Shown here piece by piece: positions 1 to 9,214 of a stretch of DNA of 33,748 nucleotides (positions are counted from its first letter, which is position 1; every line of letters starts with the position of its first letter). The notes beneath the pieces were generated by a model that was not told the origin of the DNA, made no database searches, and was given only the letters and a program-made list of their open reading frames with translations. The translations under genes and the position numbers were made by a program. This stretch comes from CAZDYP01 sp964509505 (GTDB lineage Bacteria > Chloroflexota > Anaerolineae > JACRMK01). Location of the stretch: NCBI GenBank assembly GCA_964509505.1, contig CAZDYP010000036.1, positions 1 through 33,748 of the forward strand, given 5' to 3'.

Positions 1-2922
1 CACACGCTCAACATAAGTCGTCGCTCTATCAGATGCCAGCAAAGTCTTGCCCATAATGACGAGTTGCCTGGTATGTATCGCAGCCACAGAGCGAACCTTG
101 CCCGCCACAGCCTGTCTTACCCATACGGCTTGCCCGTGAAACTCGCCGTCGTTCCAACGCATTTCGGTTGGCTCGGCGGCGATGATGAACAGGTCGTTGT
201 GATTGGGCGTGGCGACGGTTAATGCGATGGGCTGACCACGATTGGCGTCAATGTTGATGCGTTGCGCGCGCGGCAATACACCTTGCCCCGCTGCTTGGGG
301 CCATAACACCATGGGCAACGCGAGTGGCAACGTAGCGCGCACCGTATAGGTCACGTCATGCACAGGTTGCTTGCCATAGAGCGCCGCCCAGCCACGCGCC
401 CCAGACGCGGGGTCGAGCAAGCCCGTTTCGATACGCACCGACGGGCGCGCTCGCGCGGCAAACGCGGGGATGAGCGCGATGTTTGCCCAATCAGGCTCTG
501 CGCTCCGCACGATGCCGTTGCTCTCCAATACAACTGTACCGCTGCGCACACTATCCGGTTGCGGCGCTGCGACGATGGGCGCGAGATGGAAGACTTGCTC
601 GACTGTATGTTCGCCCTCGCCCATGACCCAATCCACTAACACCACGTATTCCCCTTTGACCACGAACAGCGCGCGCGCATGATGAATCGTGCGGTCTAGC
701 GTCGCGCGATCTGCCTCGGTCGCGCGATAGGCGCTGCGTGTAGCGAATCCTTCCCGATACCAACCCAAGCCAAAATCAAAACGCTCGCCCATCAGCCATT
801 GCGTCTCAGGGTCAGGCCGCGCTTCGCGCCAGCTCGCGTCGCGTCGCAGCAGCCGATTCTGCCCTTTGCCATCCACCAGCACGGCGTTATGTCCGCGCGC
901 GCTGCGCCAATACAACTCGAATATGTCTTGCCGATATTGATAAATGCTGGGGTCGCCGATGAGGGTGCGCCCATGCCCGTGCAACACAAAGTTGAGTTTG
1001 TCTTCATGTTGATGGCTCAGGCCATGCGCGCCCGCATCGAAGACGACATAGAGCGCGTCCGTCTCCCAACTGCTGCGTGAGATGTAGTAACCTGCGTGTG
1101 GAAACGCCGACGAGGTGTGCGTGGGTGGTTGTCCCTCGCGCCGTTGCGTCGCCAGATAACGGAAGTCGTCGCGGTGTGGGAACAACTTCGCCGCGAGCGT
1201 TAGCGGTTCCGTGACGAACAAGTGTGATGGATTGCAGTCGTTCAACAATGGCGCGCACCCATCAGGCTGCGCCATGTTCAAGTACACAGCCAACCAGCGC
1301 TCGACCAATTCGATGAAACCAGCAGGTAACTCGCGCCCTGTGCGTCGTGCGAGTTCGTAGAGGGTCACAATACCACGCAACGGAAACCAGTGATACATCG
1401 GCGAGCCTTCGGCTTGAAAGTCATCGGGCAAGAAGCAGAGCTGATTGACCCATTGCAAACGTCGCAAGGCGCACTGCCACATCCGCTCGGCTTCGCGCCA
1501 ATCGGGGAAGAGTAGCGCGACCACGCCCAAGCCCGCCGATTCCACTTGAAACCAGTTACTGCCCGCAGCAGCTTGATGTGCGAGCAAGTAGCGGCCCTGC
1601 TCAAGGTAGCAGCGCACCATGTCAGCCAACACCGTGTGTTGTGCGCGTGGGGCGGCGGCCATCACCAGCAACATCGGCGGCCACTGCTGCCCTGCGCGGC
1701 TGCCGACTTCGAGCGTGCGCCAAGCGAGGAGCGGCTGCCAACGCTCAGGCACGGGCGAGGCGGCGAGCCACGAGCGCATCAGACGTATCCAATGTGTGAG
1801 ATATTTCTCGTCATGCGTCTGCTGATACGCCAACGCCAAGACGTGCGCGTGATAGTGCCAACTGATGGAGACGTTCGATTCGAGGTCGTCAAACAAGACG
1901 AGCGACCAATCCACATCGTCGTCGAATGGATGGCGATGGGTCATGTGAATGCGGAGGGTGAAAAGGTTCTCGCAAATCTCGTCGGCTTCGCGCAAATCAA
2001 TCGGCGCTTCTGACAAATCTGTGGTTGCGTTGCGCCCAACGAGGAACTCATCACGCCACTGCGCCCAACGCTCGTAGTTAAGCAGACCCTGTGGGTTTTC
2101 GCCCTTCGACGACGTACTGCGCCCCTCTGAAGAAAGGCGACTCTCCTGACTTGCATATAGATTATTGTGTGTAGCTATCTCCTCCGCCGTCACTCCCAAG
2201 TCCGTCCATTGCTCATGCGCCAACGGCTGCCCAACGATATGCTGATAGTATTCAGCCCACGCAGGAATCAGCGGTAGGTTGGTGTCGCGCGCACGTTGCG
2301 CCGCCCACACGATGAGCTCGCTGGCAAATGCGCCCAACGGTTCAGAGCGCAACGCTGGGAATTGTGCCAGCCACGTTTGCCCCCACAACGTGAGTGCTGC
2401 TTGCCAACCGTCGTGTGTCAAGGCGCTGCCCAGCGGTTCGAGGTTGCTGATCAGGCGCGTCATGCCGACCAAGCGCCAATGCGCGCTGACGGGAAAAGCC
2501 GTGAGCCAGAATCCCGTCAAGGTGAGGAACGCGCCGTTGAGGACACGCACGGATGGCGAGCGCGTGACGTTGAAGCAGTAAAGAAATTCGGCGTGTTCGT
2601 AGAGCGCACGTAACACCGTCAACGCCGTGTCGTCGTCGAGCGATGGCAATTCGTCAGAGAAGAAGACGAGCAACCGCAAACCGCACAATGCGGCTAGCTC
2701 TAAGTCGGGTGGATTGGGGTCGAGCGTGGGGAGGTAAGGCAATGGCTGCTGCGCGAGCTGTTGCAAGCAATCAGTCACACTGAGGATGTCACGTCGTTCT
2801 GCGTCGAGTGCGTCGAGCCATTTGGCAAACATGGACAATGAGCTGAGCGGTTGGGCGCGTTGCTCTGCCAATGCAGTGGCTAAGGTGCTGGGGGATGGGG
2901 TGAAGTAAGAATCGTCATTCAT
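1..2922 (-). CDS. Heparinase II/III family protein, large, 3' end cut off by window edge
   Basis: The minus-strand frame is open from an ATG at 2922 to position 1 with no stop, giving at least 974 codons. The hallmark of the heparinase II/III beta-sheet domain, GLSHQHEDKLNF, falls near residue 635 and is followed by GDPSIYQY. It is preceded by an alpha-rich region (about residues 310-600) like the alpha/alpha toroid of polysaccharide lyases, including a GSNWFQVESAGL segment. The first 300 or so residues are an extra helical region that the upstream partner lacks and that I do not recognise. Residues about 255-280 form a Ser-rich, low-complexity insert. The ATG overlaps the stop of the upstream lyase gene (ATGA), so the pair is probably translationally coupled. 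It should cleave an acidic polysaccharide by beta-elimination; the substrate cannot be told. No signal peptide is visible at the N-terminus. Confidence 0.85.
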   Translation of the reverse strand, partial: MNDDSYFTPSPSTLATALAEQRAQPLSSLSMFAKWLDALDAERRDILSVTDCLQQLAQQPLPYLPTLDPNPPDLELAALCGLRLLVFFSDELPSLDDDTALTVLRALYEHAEFLYCFNVTRSPSVRVLNGAFLTLTGFWLTAFPVSAHWRLVGMTRLISNLEPLGSALTHDGWQAALTLWGQTWLAQFPALRSEPLGAFASELIVWAAQRARDTNLPLIPAWAEYYQHIVGQPLAHEQWTDLGVTAEEIATHNNLYASQESRLSSEGRSTSSKGENPQGLLNYERWAQWRDEFLVGRNATTDLSEAPIDLREADEICENLFTLRIHMTHRHPFDDDVDWSLVLFDDLESNVSISWHYHAHVLALAYQQTHDEKYLTHWIRLMRSWLAASPVPERWQPLLAWRTLEVGSRAGQQWPPMLLVMAAAPRAQHTVLADMVRCYLEQGRYLLAHQAAAGSNWFQVESAGLGVVALLFPDWREAERMWQCALRRLQWVNQLCFLPDDFQAEGSPMYHWFPLRGIVTLYELARRTGRELPAGFIELVERWLAVYLNMAQPDGCAPLLNDCNPSHLFVTEPLTLAAKLFPHRDDFRYLATQRREGQPPTHTSSAFPHAGYYISRSSWETDALYVVFDAGAHGLSHQHEDKLNFVLHGHGRTLIGDPSIYQYRQDIFELYWRSARGHNAVLVDGKGQNRLLRRDASWREARPDPETQWLMGERFDFGLGWYREGFATRSAYRATEADRATLDRTIHHARALFVVKGEYVVLVDWVMGEGEHTVEQVFHLAPIVAAPQPDSVRSGTVVLESNGIVRSAEPDWANIALIPAFAARARPSVRIETGLLDPASGARGWAALYGKQPVHDVTYTVRATLPLALPMVLWPQAAGQGVLPRAQRINIDANRGQPIALTVATPNHNDLFIIAAEPTEMRWNDGEFHGQAVWVRQAVAGKVRSVAAIHTRQLVIMGKTLLASDRATTYVERV

Positions 2923-5158
2923 TTCACGAACTCAGCTTCATCCAACACAAGCTCCTCACCGTCCGCCATCCGCAAGCGCAAGGTTGTATCATGCACGTCC
3001 GCCGTCGCGCCCACCGCACGCACAGGGCACAGCTCAGCGGCGCGCGTGGGGTACAACAGCGTCACGAGACGCACGGGTCCTGTTGCACGCAGCTGATAGC
3101 AGGCGGTGGGGATGGGTGCGTATTGACCTTGTTGATGGTCTTTGATCGCCTTCCAGCCTTGCCATTCGGGGAACTCTTGTCCCATCACGAGCGCGAGTCC
3201 CAAACCTAAAGGCGCAGACGGAATAATGGAGAGGTTCGCTTGCTGCGCGTCACGACTTTGCACACTGACGCCGTTGGTCTCCACCGTGTCAACGTCCAAA
3301 TGCCACAGCACTTGATAGGCGTGCGGCACGTGGTCTAAAGAACCACTTGGGTCTAAAGAACCACTTGGGTCTAAAGAACCACTTGGGTCTGAAGAATCAC
3401 TTGGCTCGATAGGATACAAGCGGTCAACGACGAGAAAACAGGGTGAGAGACGCACGTTGCGTTTGAGGAAGATCACGCGACGTTGATNNNNNNNNNNNNN
3501 NNNNNNNNNNNNNNNNNNNNNNNNNNNNNNNNNNNNNNNNNNNNNNNNNNNNNNNNNNNNNNNNNNNNNNNNNNNNNNNNNNNNNNNAGAAAACAGGGTG
3601 AGAGACGCACGTTGCGTTTGAGGAAGATCACGCGACGTTGATGGCGCACGCTGCGCGCCGCTGCGGGTCCATAGCCTTCGTCGTACGTCGCTTCGACCGC
3701 ATCATAATCATCCGTCGTGCGCCAGTATGCAGCGGCGGGCGCTGTCACAGCGAACGCCTCGCGGCGAAAATTCAAGCGGCGGTTCTGGTCGTGTCCGTCT
3801 GCACGAAGCGTGTTGTGGCCCCGCGTCGAGAGAACGTAGCGGCGCATCTCCGAAGCGTCGTAAGCGTAGTTGCCTGCTTCGGTGAGCAACATGCGCCCGT
3901 AGGCGTGGATCAGCAATTGCAGTTTATCTTCGTGCTGATGCGCCAAGCCAATCGGTCCGCCATCGAACAATGCCCACACTGCATCGCGCTCCCAATGGGT
4001 ACGCATCACGTAATAGCCTGCATACGGAAACGCAAGCGATGTTTCTGAGGGAGGCGCGCCCGTTTGTCCGCGCGTGTAAGCCCAACGAAAATCGGCGCGC
4101 TCAGGATACAACGCGGCGGCGCGCTCCAGCAATAACGCGACCTCGTGCCAGCCGCCGTCGTTCACGTCGGGCAAGCGACCATCGGGCATCATCAAGCGCA
4201 CGTTGGCGGCGTGCATCCGCTCCAAGCCGATGCGAAAGGCGGGCGGCACAGGCACGTCATAAGCCTCGCACAAGTCCCAGAGCCATTGGTAGTTGCGAAT
4301 GTCCACTTGATGATACCCCGTGGACAATTCGATTTGAAACCCATCGGGATAAACCTGACGATCTAACTCGCGCACAAGCACGTCACAGGCGTAGGCAAAC
4401 CATTCGGTGGCTGCGCGAAATTGCGGATAGAGGATAGCAATGTAGGCAAGCCCCACCATTTCCATGATGAGCCAGTTACCATCGGGGCGATGAAAGTTTC
4501 GCAGACGCCAACCATGTTCCCACACGGACTTGTACCAATCTACTAACACATCGTCATCGCAATGAGGCGAACGATAGAAGCTGTGCAAGGCCCACGGCCA
4601 TGCGCCGCTCATGCGAATACCGGTCTCAATCGTACGCCAGCAGAGCGTCGCATTGCCCGGCTCGTTTTCAGGCACGCTGGCTTGCTGCGTCCAACTACGA
4701 AACAGCTGGACGAAACAGGCGGCGTAACGCTCGTCGCCTGTCGCGCGATAACGCTCCGCAAGGATCGCCCATTCAGGATGACGACTGAGTTGCCACGTCC
4801 ATTCTTTGTATTGATTGAAGGTGGGGTTACTGAACCAATCCACTGTGTCGGCAAATTGATGGGGTGTGCCACATGAGATGAGTTCGAGGCGCATGATGCG
4901 CTCGGCGGCGGCGGCGGCTGTTTCGTTGGGGTACATGAAGTGGTTGCCGCGAAACTCACGACGGAGACGGAAGAAGCGCTCGGGTTGCAACGTGCGTCGC
5001 GCTTCGGCGGCGAACAGACGACGCGACAAGGCGAAGTCGCCTTGTGCGCTCGCCGTTAGAATGTCTTGTAGTCCTGCGCGTGCTGTGTCCACGCATTGCG
5101 TGAAGAAGTCGGCGTCGCTGAGGCGGGGGCCGTTAAGGGTTGAATCTGATGAGGTCAT
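2919..5158 (-). CDS. Heparinase II/III family polysaccharide lyase (interrupted by an assembly gap)
   Basis: Starts at ATG 5158, preceded by AGAGGA with 7 nt spacing. The 100-N gap at 3488-3587 splits the reading, but removing the Ns and one copy of the flanking 55-bp duplicate rejoins ...RRVIFLKRNVRLSPCF to LVVDRLYPIEP... and yields one frame of 694 residues. Family features visible: GNWLIMEMVGL (Asn near 228), STGYHQVD (Tyr-His near 282-283) and GLAHQHEDKL (near 404-412), the set of Asn, Tyr and His residues used by toroid-fold lyases. Residues after about 520 form the beta-sandwich, and a loop there carries a PSGSLD tandem repeat. No signal peptide is visible, so action on imported oligosaccharide is possible. 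The stop overlaps the start of the next lyase gene. Substrate unknown. Confidence 0.88.
3333..3404. repeat. Four 18-bp tandem repeats inside the lyase gene
   Basis: Copies start at 3333, 3351, 3369 and 3387. The first three are identical (gtctaaagaaccacttgg) and the fourth differs at two bases. Read on the minus strand they encode PSGSLD iterations in a surface loop of the beta-sandwich. Eighteen bases is a whole number of codons, so copy-number change would not break the frame. Confidence 0.95.
3433..3642. other. Assembly gap with identical 55-bp flanks
   Basis: One hundred Ns at 3488-3587. Bases 3433-3487 and 3588-3642 are identical. A 55-base identical overlap fits two graph-adjacent contigs joined with a standard spacer, so the gap is probably artificial. 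Confidence 0.9.
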
Positions 5159-5300
5159 GGTCTTTCCTCTGGCGGGAACTGGAGCTGGCTATGGCTTGAT
5201 GATAACACGGTGCGATTAGGCTTCCGCTTCACACTGACATTTCCGTTCACATTCCGCTAAAAGACGATCCACTCATGTCTAGAAAAAGTGCGCTCCGCTC

Positions 5301-5346
5301 ACGGCGGATGGTTCGACCAGCTCACCATGTACTTGCCATCCGCCGT
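5301..5346. repeat. Hairpin repeat carrying the GGTTCGAC..GCTCRCCATGTAC core
   Basis: Perfect 11-bp inverted repeat (5301-5311 acggcggatgg against 5336-5346) with a 24-nt loop. The 24-mer at 5310-5333 matches 22917-22940 at 22 of 24 positions, so it is a dispersed repeat of this genome. Confidence 0.8.
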
Positions 5347-5431
5347 TGGGCGAGGGATTTGGCAATTCCGCGCGAGCAAAATCAGGTTTGCACGATTTCT
5401 GCACATGAGCGAGACGATCAAAGTGGAAAAG

Positions 5432-5454
5432 CTTTCGGATTCTGTATCCGAAGG
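5432..5454 (-). terminator. Probable Rho-independent terminator of the peptide-transporter operon
   Basis: A 9-bp stem (5432-5440 with 5446-5454, one G-U pair) closes a 5-nt loop. In the minus direction it is followed by CTTTTCCACTTT, a moderate T-rich tract. It lies about 45 nt beyond the stop of the permease gene. The weak T run keeps this tentative. Confidence 0.5.
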
Positions 5455-5499
5455 TTTCGGGGTAAGGGGCTTTCCGCTTACGATCTCGCAATGGCGCCT

Positions 5500-6440
5500 C
5501 TATGAATTTCTTAAGCGCGGATCCAACACATCCCGAATGCCGTCGCCCAAAAAGTTGAAGCCGAGCACGGCGAGGAAGACCGCCCCGCCCGGTCCGATCA
5601 ACAGCCAGGGATCAATCTCAAGGTAGCCACGTCCCGCACTCAACATGCCGCCCCACGACGGCGTCGGCGGCTGTACGCCCAAACCCAGGAACGACAAGCC
5701 TGCTTCGGCGAGCATCGCGCCCGCAATGCCAAGCGATGATTGCACGATCAGCGGCGCGGTGATGTTGGGGAAGATGTGCTGCCAGATGATGCGACGATCT
5801 TGCGCCCCTACCGTGCGCGCCGCCAACACAAATTCGCGCTCGCGTATCGTGAGCACTTGCCCGCGCGTCAAGCGCGCATATGCGGGAATGCCGACGATAG
5901 CAATGGCGTAAATTGCTTTGGGGAAGAGTGTGCCTTCTTTGTCCACGCCAAACGCAGCGACCAGCGCGATGGCTAGCACCAGTTGCGGGAACGAGAGCAA
6001 CGCGTCCATCATGCGCATAATGACTTGGTCAAGCCAGCTGTTGCTGCGGTAGCCTGCCGCCAAACCCAACAACACGCCGACACAGAGCGCGATGGCGATA
6101 GACGAGAAGCCAACGATAAGCGACACCTGCGCGCCATACAACACGCGCGAGAAGATGTCGCGTCCCAATTCGTCGGTGCCCAACCAGTATTCTGCGCTCG
6201 GTGGTCTGAGCGCTTTCGTCACGGTTTGTTTGGTAGGACTGTGCGGCGCGATGCGAGACGCGAAAATGGCGGCCACGACAAACATGCTGACGATGAACAA
6301 GCCAACGCCTGNNNNNNNNNNGTGCGGACGAGTCGCGTGAAAAATTCGCGCACGCCGCCGCGCTCACTTACACGCCGCTCGTTGATGAACGCCGTCGGGT
6401 CAAGGCGGATAACCGGAGTCGAGGGAGATTGGGCAGACAT
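5500..6440 (-). CDS. dppC: Peptide ABC transporter permease, DppC/OppC type (gap near N-terminus)
   Basis: Inner-membrane permease of a dipeptide/oligopeptide importer. The start is taken as ATG 6440 (MSAQSPSTPVIRLDP...), giving the cytoplasmic N-terminal tail typical of DppC. The 10-N gap at 6312-6321 interrupts just before transmembrane segment 1 (GVGLFIVSMFVVAAIFA). Downstream are family landmarks: YWLGTDELGRDIFSR and the EAA-type loop EAGLSFLGLGV, ending LDPRLRNS. No Shine-Dalgarno sequence is visible; heptamer repeats occupy the bases just upstream. It pairs with the DppB-like permease upstream. The ATPase subunits are not in this window. Confidence 0.9.
6312..6321. other. Short assembly gap (10 N) inside dppC
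   Basis: The frame from ATG 6440 and the frame of the permease body do not match across exactly 10 bases. Counting codons, the true number of bases must be 2 modulo 3, for example 11. The Ns are therefore nominal and the gene need not be frameshifted. Confidence 0.8.
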
Positions 6441-6446
6441 AGTTGA

Positions 6447-6507
6447 CGAATAGCGAATAGTGAATGACGAAAGGCGAATGGCTAATAGAATAGTGAATAG
6501 CGGATAT
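6447..6507. repeat. Heptanucleotide array upstream of dppC
   Basis: Six successive 7-mers with consensus YGAATRG run from 6447 to 6488 (cgaatag, cgaatag, tgaatga, cgaaagg, cgaatgg, ctaatag), then a 5-mer, then tgaatag and cggatat. The array ends 7 bp before the dppC start codon. Confidence 0.85.
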
Positions 6508-6563
6508 AAGTCATTTGCCATCCGCTGCGGCTCTGCCCTTTGCCATTGGCTATGGGCTACACA

Positions 6564-7508
6564 CTACCCATAGTGGATGCGCGGGTCGAGATAGGCGTAT
6601 AGCACATCCACCAACAAATTAGCGAACATAAAGACGACAGCTAGAAACAACACGCCGCCTTGCACGAGCATGAACTCGCGCGCAAAGATAGAATCCACGA
6701 TGAGCTTGCCGACGCCGGGCAACACAAAAATCGTTTCGGTGATGACCGCGCCACCCAGCAACGCGCCCAGCTGCAACCCGACAATCGTCACGACAGGAAT
6801 CATCGCGTTCTTGAGCGCATGCTTGTAAATGACCATCCGTTCGCGCAAGCCCTTCGCGTGCGCGGTGCGGATGTAATCTTGGCTCAGCACTTCGAGCAAA
6901 CTGGAGCGTGTGAGGCGCGCGACGACAGCCGCCGCCGCCGTGCCTAGGGTGAGCGCAGGCATAATCATGCCTTGCAAATTAGCCAGGAGATCTTTTTGGA
7001 TCGGCGTGTAACCAATCGGCGGCAACCAACGCAACCACAACGAGAAAATCAGAATCAAGATGAAGGCAAGCACGAAGCCGGGCATGGAGACGCCGATGAG
7101 CGCCAGCGTCGTCACGAAAAGGTCAGCGCGCGAGCCGCGCCGCGTCGCGGAGATAATGCCGGTTGGAATAGCAATCGTCAGCGAGACGAGCAGCGCCAAC
7201 AAGGTGAGCTCAACCGTCGCGGGCAAGCGTTCCACGATGGCTTCAAGCACCGGTTGATTTGTGCGCCATTTGCGCCCCAAATCGCCGCGCACGACGTGGC
7301 TCAACCAAGTGAGGTATTGAATGGGCAAGGGTTGATCGAGCCCTAGCTCTTCGCGTAACGCTTGCACCAATTCAGGACGCGCTTCTTCACCCAGCATGAC
7401 CACTGCTGGGTCGCCCGGCGTCAAGCGAATAATCATGAACGCCACCAAGCTCACCAAGAACATCACGGGGATCATGGAGAGCAGTCGCTTGAGGATGTAG
7501 GTGGTCAT
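6564..7508 (-). CDS. dppB: Peptide ABC transporter permease, DppB/OppB type
   Basis: A 314-residue inner-membrane permease. It begins MTTYILKRLLSMIPVMF, the standard DppB opening with transmembrane segment 1, followed by RLTPGDPA, GLDQPLPIQYLTWL and GDLG landmarks of the family. The EAA-type loop is seen as DYIRTAHAKGLRERMVIYKHALKNA, quoted here in parts: DYIRTAHAKGL and then the HALKNAMIPVVT segment. It ends AYLDPRIHYG, which is also typical. It would form the channel with the DppC-like protein. The start ATG at 7508 has no recognisable Shine-Dalgarno sequence; a heptamer-rich inverted repeat fills the leader. Confidence 0.95.
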   Translation of the reverse strand: MTTYILKRLLSMIPVMFLVSLVAFMIIRLTPGDPAVVMLGEEARPELVQALREELGLDQPLPIQYLTWLSHVVRGDLGRKWRTNQPVLEAIVERLPATVELTLLALLVSLTIAIPTGIISATRRGSRADLFVTTLALIGVSMPGFVLAFILILIFSLWLRWLPPIGYTPIQKDLLANLQGMIMPALTLGTAAAAVVARLTRSSLLEVLSQDYIRTAHAKGLRERMVIYKHALKNAMIPVVTIVGLQLGALLGGAVITETIFVLPGVGKLIVDSIFAREFMLVQGGVLFLAVVFMFANLLVDVLYAYLDPRIHYG

Positions 7509-7588
7509 ATAGCAAATGGCCGCGTAGCGTAGCGCATGGCAGATAGCGGATGGCTAGACGCCATGCGCTATCTGCTATTAGCCCGCCG
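7509..7588. repeat. Heptamer-rich inverted repeat between SBP gene and dppB
   Basis: RGC triplets recur every 7 bases (agcgcat, ggcagat, agcggat, ggctaga). The block folds: 7531-7540 (agcgcatggc) is the exact reverse complement of 7560-7569, and gcagatagc (7539-7547) of 7567-7575. It shares its 7-base period and RGCNNAT-like unit with the array before dppC. Confidence 0.75.
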
Positions 7589-9214
7589 CTATTGTGTGCC
7601 TTTTTCGAGCCACACCGACTTGAAGCGCATCATGCCATCTGGCACATGCACAAAGCCTTTTAGTTTTGTTGTGAAGGTCTTCTGGTCAATGCCCCAATAG
7701 AGATACACAATGGGCACTTCGGCGATCGCGATCTTCAAGGCTGCGGTGTAAATCTTCTTGCGCTCGGCTTGGTCGTACGTGGCGCGGCCTTTGTCGAGCA
7801 AGTCATCTACTTGCTTGTTAGAGTATTGGTCCCGATTGAGTCCGCCGCCGGTCTTCAAGAAACTCGTCGTGTTGCCGTCGGGGTCGGGGCGCCCACTCCA
7901 ACCGACCTGGAAGCAGGTGTGTTCGGCGTTGTTGTATTTGGCGAGCGCGGTCGGGAAGTCCAACAGTTCGAGCTCCATTTGCAAGCCGCCCTCCGCCAAC
8001 ATCTCTTTGTACGCTTGCGCCACACGAATACCTTCGGGGGTGTTCGTCACATAGCATGAGAATTTCACGGGCAGTGTCAGCCCTGCTTTTTGCAACAGCT
8101 CTTTCGCCTTCGCGGGGTCATGCTTGAAAATGGTGTTCACCGAGGCGTCGTACGCCCACGAGCTCGGCGGAATGGGACCTTGACCAGGCGTCACCGTATC
8201 GAACAACACGACTTTGGCAATGGTATCGCGATTAAGCGCATACGACACCGCTTGCCGCACTTCGAGCTTGTCGAACGGAGGCTTCTTGAGGTTGATGGAC
8301 AGGCCTTGATAGCCAAGCCCCGAGACTTCGTCGAACACCAACTGTTTTTGCGCGCGCAGTCCCGCCACGTCTTTTGATTCGACGGCGTCAATGATGTCGA
8401 GCGTGTTCGTCTTGAGGCTGTTGAGGCGTTGCGATCCATCGGTCACGGGCTTGTAGATTACTTCCGCGAGATATGGCAACGCTTGCCCATCCTCGCCTTT
8501 CTCCCAGTAGCCATCGAATTTCTTGACGGTGAGATGATCGCCCGTTTGCCATTCGACGAATTGGTAGGGCCCTGTGCCTGCGCCCGCCGCGTTGCGCGCG
8601 AGGTCTTTGCCCAACTTTGCGACCGCCGCCGGCGAAATGATCATACCCGCGCGGTCCGTCAATTGAGCGAGTAATGCCGCATCGGGATTCTTCAAAATGA
8701 GCTTGACCGTGTAGTCGTTCACGACCTGCACTTCTTTGACCGTGTTAATCTCGGTTGCGCGCGGCGATTTCGTGTCAGGGTTCAGGATGCGGTCAAAATT
8801 GTATTTGACGGCTTGGGCGTTGAAATCGGTGCCGTCGTGAAACTTCACGCCTTTGCGTAGCGTCAACACCAATGTCGTCGGGTCGCTGAATTCAAATTTT
8901 TCGGCAAGTTCAGGTTTGATGGTCAGGTCTTTGTCGAGGCGCACGAGGGGATTGTAGATGGATTGATAGACTTGACGATCCACGGCGGCAGTGGACAGGT
9001 GTGGGTCCATCGTCGTCAAATCTGAATTAAGACCCACGCGCAAGGTGCCGCCACGCACAATCGTAGGCGCAGCAGGCGCTTTGGTTGGTTGAATGACGGC
9101 GCCGCTCGGTGCGGTGGTGCCCGACGGTGGTTGCGGCTGAACAGCTGGAGCGCTGCACGCAGCAAGCAATAAAGCAAACGCTGCGGTTAGATACAAAAGG
9201 TATTTGGTTTTCAT
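7589..9214 (-). CDS. Peptide ABC transporter substrate-binding lipoprotein (family 5)
   Basis: A 541-residue extracytoplasmic solute-binding protein of the DppA/OppA family. The start at ATG 9214 (MKTKYLLYLTAAFALLLAAC) is preferred over an upstream in-frame start at 9250 because it directly yields a lipoprotein signal with lipobox LLAAC and has AGGAGG just upstream. A Pro/Thr/Ala linker follows the lipid Cys. Family motifs seen include RGGTLRVGLNSDLTTMDPH, the KFHDGTDFNAQAVKYNFDR segment (the FAM5 signature region) and VRQAVSYALNRDTI. It is first in the operon before dppB and dppC. Ligand is presumably a peptide, but family members also bind nickel, haem or sugars, so specificity is open. Confidence 0.93.
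   Translation of the reverse strand: MKTKYLLYLTAAFALLLAACSAPAVQPQPPSGTTAPSGAVIQPTKAPAAPTIVRGGTLRVGLNSDLTTMDPHLSTAAVDRQVYQSIYNPLVRLDKDLTIKPELAEKFEFSDPTTLVLTLRKGVKFHDGTDFNAQAVKYNFDRILNPDTKSPRATEINTVKEVQVVNDYTVKLILKNPDAALLAQLTDRAGMIISPAAVAKLGKDLARNAAGAGTGPYQFVEWQTGDHLTVKKFDGYWEKGEDGQALPYLAEVIYKPVTDGSQRLNSLKTNTLDIIDAVESKDVAGLRAQKQLVFDEVSGLGYQGLSINLKKPPFDKLEVRQAVSYALNRDTIAKVVLFDTVTPGQGPIPPSSWAYDASVNTIFKHDPAKAKELLQKAGLTLPVKFSCYVTNTPEGIRVAQAYKEMLAEGGLQMELELLDFPTALAKYNNAEHTCFQVGWSGRPDPDGNTTSFLKTGGGLNRDQYSNKQVDDLLDKGRATYDQAERKKIYTAALKIAIAEVPIVYLYWGIDQKTFTTKLKGFVHVPDGMMRFKSVWLEKGTQ

Larger units (their letters stand above)
5159..5499. other. Intergenic region between peptide-transporter operon end and lyase operon start
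   Basis: No credible gene in 341 bp. It holds the 11-bp-stem hairpin at 5301-5346, a terminator-like hairpin at 5432-5454 and the lyase ribosome-binding site. I could not assign a convincing promoter for the lyase genes. Confidence 0.7.

Noticed and set aside
3433..3642. Direct 55-bp repeats flanking gaps as insertion-site or recombination repeats
   Set aside because: The same 55-bp length at three unrelated gaps and the clean restoration of genes on collapse show an assembly artefact.
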